The notes under the pieces were generated by a model, which was not told where the DNA came from, did no database searches, and was given only the letters and a program-made list of their open reading frames with translations. 64,000 nucleotides of DNA from the NCBI RefSeq assembly GCF_002101965.1, contig NZ_LQQA01000013.1, positions 310,001-374,000 of the forward strand, written 5' to 3'. This document shows, one piece after another, positions 62,200-64,000 of this stretch; the first letter of the stretch is position 1, and the number at the start of each line of letters is the position of its first letter. Origin of the DNA: Mycolicibacterium wolinskyi (GTDB taxonomy: Bacteria; Actinomycetota; Actinomycetes; Mycobacteriales; Mycobacteriaceae). A program made the position numbers and the translations under genes.

Positions 62200-62649
62200 A
62201 TGGCAGATGTCGACGTCACACAAACCTCGTCAGCGACACCTGAGCAGGCCTGGAGAATCGCCTCCGACCTCTGGCGTTTCGACGAATGGCTGACCATCTT
62301 CGGCGGATGGCGCAGCGAGATTCCCGAGCGGATCCAAAAAGGGACGAAAGTCTCCTCGTGCATCAAGGTCAAGGGATTTCGCAACATCATCCACTGGGAG
62401 GTCACCGATTACGACGAGCCGCGCCGGATCCAGTTGCACGGCAGCGGCCGAGGTGGCGTGAAAATCCAGCTGGATCTCACGGTCGAGGACAACCACCCCG
62501 GCTCGCTGTTTCATGTGCACGCCGACCTCGGCGGCGGTGTTCTCGGCGGTCCCGTCGGGCGGCTCGTCGCCAAGGTACTGATCTCAGACATTCGCAAGTC
62601 GGTCGAGAACCTGGCCGCATTGACCGAGAGGTCGCGGGCGAGCCGCTGA
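62200..62649 (+). CDS. SRPBCC family protein (polyketide cyclase/START-like)
   Basis: 149 residues from ATG 62200; an upstream GTG at 62164 is possible and neither has a clear ribosome site. START-like features: TPEQAWRIASDLWRFDEWLTIFGGW, KVSSCIKVKGFRNIIHWEV and a C-terminal helix ISDIRKSVENLAALTER. It probably binds a hydrophobic small molecule. Convergent with the peroxidase gene. Confidence 0.88.
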   Translation: MADVDVTQTSSATPEQAWRIASDLWRFDEWLTIFGGWRSEIPERIQKGTKVSSCIKVKGFRNIIHWEVTDYDEPRRIQLHGSGRGGVKIQLDLTVEDNHPGSLFHVHADLGGGVLGGPVGRLVAKVLISDIRKSVENLAALTERSRASR

Positions 62650-62658
62650 CCGTCTCGC

Positions 62659-64000
62659 CTACCCCGGCACGACGGGTTGGGACACACACCTGCGCCACGT
62701 GATCGGGCCGACGATGCCGTCGCTCTCGATGCCTTCACTGGTCTGGAAGTCCCGCACCGCCTGCTCGGTGAGCGGGCCGAAGTCGCCGTCGACGGCGATG
62801 GGGTCGGCCTGGCGCAGGTTCATCCGGACCTGCACTCCCCTGACGGCCTCACCGATGCTGCCGCGCCGGACGAGGATGAAGAGCCGAGACCACGTGACCG
62901 GACCCACGATTCCGTCGACGGTGATGCCCTGGTTCCCCTGGAACCGGCGCACGGCCTGCTCGGTGACCGGACCGAAGATGCCGTCGGCCACGAGGTCGAA
63001 CCGCCGCGCGCGCAACAGGTGCTGCAGGATCTTCACGTGCGGCCCGTCGGCGCCGCGGCGCAGTTCGATGATCTCGAACTCCTGTGCCGGCTCGTCGCCG
63101 AGCGGGTTGAGTAGGTCGGCGCGGCCCTCGAACGCGAACAGCAGGAGGTCCACCATCCGGAAAGTGAGTGCGTCGGGCCCTAGTGTGGGCCGCCAGTGGG
63201 GCTCGCGCACAATGGAATACGTGCTTCCTTCGATGGCCCGGTGGAACACCTCGGCCACGATGCGGCCGCCCACCCCGGTGAGCCGACCGCCGTTGAGCTC
63301 GGCTTCCCGCAAGATGTAGATCCACAGTGGCGTGCTGCTGGTGAGCTCGTCGCGCAGCTGCTGGGCCAGACCGGTGAAGTCGACACCGCTGCCGTCGCCC
63401 TTGAGAATCTCGTCGGCGGTCAAGGGTGTCACTCCGGCGAGGGCCGCCATCTGCTGACCGCTGGCCAACTTGACCATGCTGCCGCGGACGAGGTTGCGGA
63501 ACGCGAGATTGGCGTGCAACGGATCGGCCGGCGGCGCTGACTCGCCGAAGGAGCCGGGCGGAAGGTCGGCCAGCGGGTCGGTGAGCTGCGTGTCGATGTT
63601 GCGTGCGTTGTTGAACTTCGCGTCCGGTACCGCCAGATCGGGACGCCCCGCCTCGGCGAAGTTGTACAGCCTGCGGAAGTCGGCGATCCAGTTCGACGGC
63701 AACGGCCGGTCACCGGCCAGGCCACCGCTGGTCGCGGAGAATCCGAACAGGAAGAACAGGGCCCCGCCGCCGTTGTCGAAGAACCGGTTCCAGTTGTAGG
63801 TGTCGCGAATCATGCTGTGCCCAAGCCGGAATGCCGCGACGGAGAACTCGATCGGCATGGTGGGCGCGTCGCCCGCCGCCGGCGACGTCTCGAAGAGAGT
63901 GCGGCCATTGGTGAACACGTCTTGCACGATTCCCGGGTCGACGATCCGCGGGAGGTAGTCCGTTTTGAGCATCCACTGGTAGTGCTTGACGACGCTCTCG
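62659..64000 (-). CDS. Haem peroxidase with two C-terminal peptidoglycan-binding domains (partial, 5' end outside window)
   Basis: The frame is open to the right edge (ESVVKHYQWMLKTDYLPRIV), so ATG 63972 is internal and about 447 residues are visible. The N-terminal part is an animal-type haem peroxidase domain: HYQWML, FRLGHSMIRDTYNWN with the proximal haem histidine, and later FRNLVRGSM. Two PG_binding_1 repeats follow (ADGIFGPVTEQAVRRFQ and VDGDFGPLTEQAVRDFQ, each ending GIVGPVTW or GIVGPITW). The fusion suggests a peroxidase acting at cell-wall peptidoglycan. Any export signal lies outside the window. Confidence 0.9.
   Translation of the reverse strand, partial: ESVVKHYQWMLKTDYLPRIVDPGIVQDVFTNGRTLFETSPAAGDAPTMPIEFSVAAFRLGHSMIRDTYNWNRFFDNGGGALFFLFGFSATSGGLAGDRPLPSNWIADFRRLYNFAEAGRPDLAVPDAKFNNARNIDTQLTDPLADLPPGSFGESAPPADPLHANLAFRNLVRGSMVKLASGQQMAALAGVTPLTADEILKGDGSGVDFTGLAQQLRDELTSSTPLWIYILREAELNGGRLTGVGGRIVAEVFHRAIEGSTYSIVREPHWRPTLGPDALTFRMVDLLLFAFEGRADLLNPLGDEPAQEFEIIELRRGADGPHVKILQHLLRARRFDLVADGIFGPVTEQAVRRFQGNQGITVDGIVGPVTWSRLFILVRRGSIGEAVRGVQVRMNLRQADPIAVDGDFGPLTEQAVRDFQTSEGIESDGIVGPITWRRCVSQPVVPG

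Noticed and set aside
1..64000. tRNA, rRNA, CRISPR arrays, insertion sequences, riboswitches
   Set aside because: None found on reading: no tRNA-like cloverleaf with CCA-type end, no spaced direct repeats, no transposase motifs and no recognisable riboswitch core.

Overview
The window is high-GC actinobacterial chromosome and looks like a fast-growing Mycobacterium (Mycolicibacterium). The support is a secreted AroQ-type chorismate mutase, a cutinase, a DUF732 protein, a DUF3516 Ski2-like helicase, a DUF1254 lipoprotein, an MSMEG_6728-type protein, several apparently leaderless GTG starts, and dense ATGA/GTGA gene overlaps. I saw no rRNA, tRNA, CRISPR array, insertion sequence or prophage. 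No gap between genes exceeds 300 bases.

Layout. 1-4.6 kb (minus): a MoxR ATPase/DUF58/VWA operon running off the left edge. 4.6-13.8 kb: an unrecognised protein with an apparent amidotransferase-like fold, a membrane metallophosphoesterase, a zinc alcohol dehydrogenase, a flavin reductase, a TetR regulator divergent from a UbiB-like kinase, an MmyB-type regulator with a SnoaL protein divergent from an SDR, and two small proteins. 13.9-23.8 kb: cutinase, class III cyclase, DUF3516 helicase, cupin, NUDIX, secreted chorismate mutase, exported glycosyl hydrolase, glutamate-synthase-like protein, SDR. 23.9-30.8 kb: a small protein of unknown function, a DUF1254 lipoprotein, a small exported protein, a broken gene with an apparently inverted internal segment, an AraC regulator, and an envelope cluster (DUF4235, holin-like, DUF3618, phospholipase D).

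30.8-57.8 kb is a run of four regulated catabolic clusters, each with its own regulator and a candidate palindromic operator. (A) DeoR regulator, FGGY kinase, zinc dehydrogenase, class II aldolase: polyol or sugar to ketose to ketose phosphate to triose fragments. (B) GntR regulator divergent from HpcH/HpaI aldolase, MFS carrier and nitrilase-type amidase: a sugar-acid or keto-acid (amide) route. (C) LysR regulator divergent from CaiB CoA-transferase, alcohol dehydrogenase, aldehyde dehydrogenase, a two-gene TctA-type carrier and HMG-CoA lyase. Together these could oxidise a C5-hydroxy acid such as mevalonate to HMG, activate it and cleave it; the substrate is an inference. (D) ArsR and LysR regulators divergent from an eight-gene operon: crotonyl-CoA carboxylase/reductase, quinone oxidoreductase, DUF3311 plus sodium symporter, enoyl-CoA hydratase, ADP-forming acyl-CoA synthetase, MFS carrier, MaoC hydratase. 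This looks like uptake, activation and reductive carboxylation or hydration of a short unsaturated acid.

57.9-64 kb: a haem-oxygenase-like diiron protein beside a CDGSH protein and an MTQ2-like methyltransferase, two small proteins, an APC permease, a Pyr_excise-like protein, an SRPBCC protein, and a haem peroxidase fused to two peptidoglycan-binding domains that runs off the right edge.

The least explained signals are the inverted segment near 26.5 kb, the enzyme set of cluster C, and the diiron/CDGSH/methyltransferase grouping.
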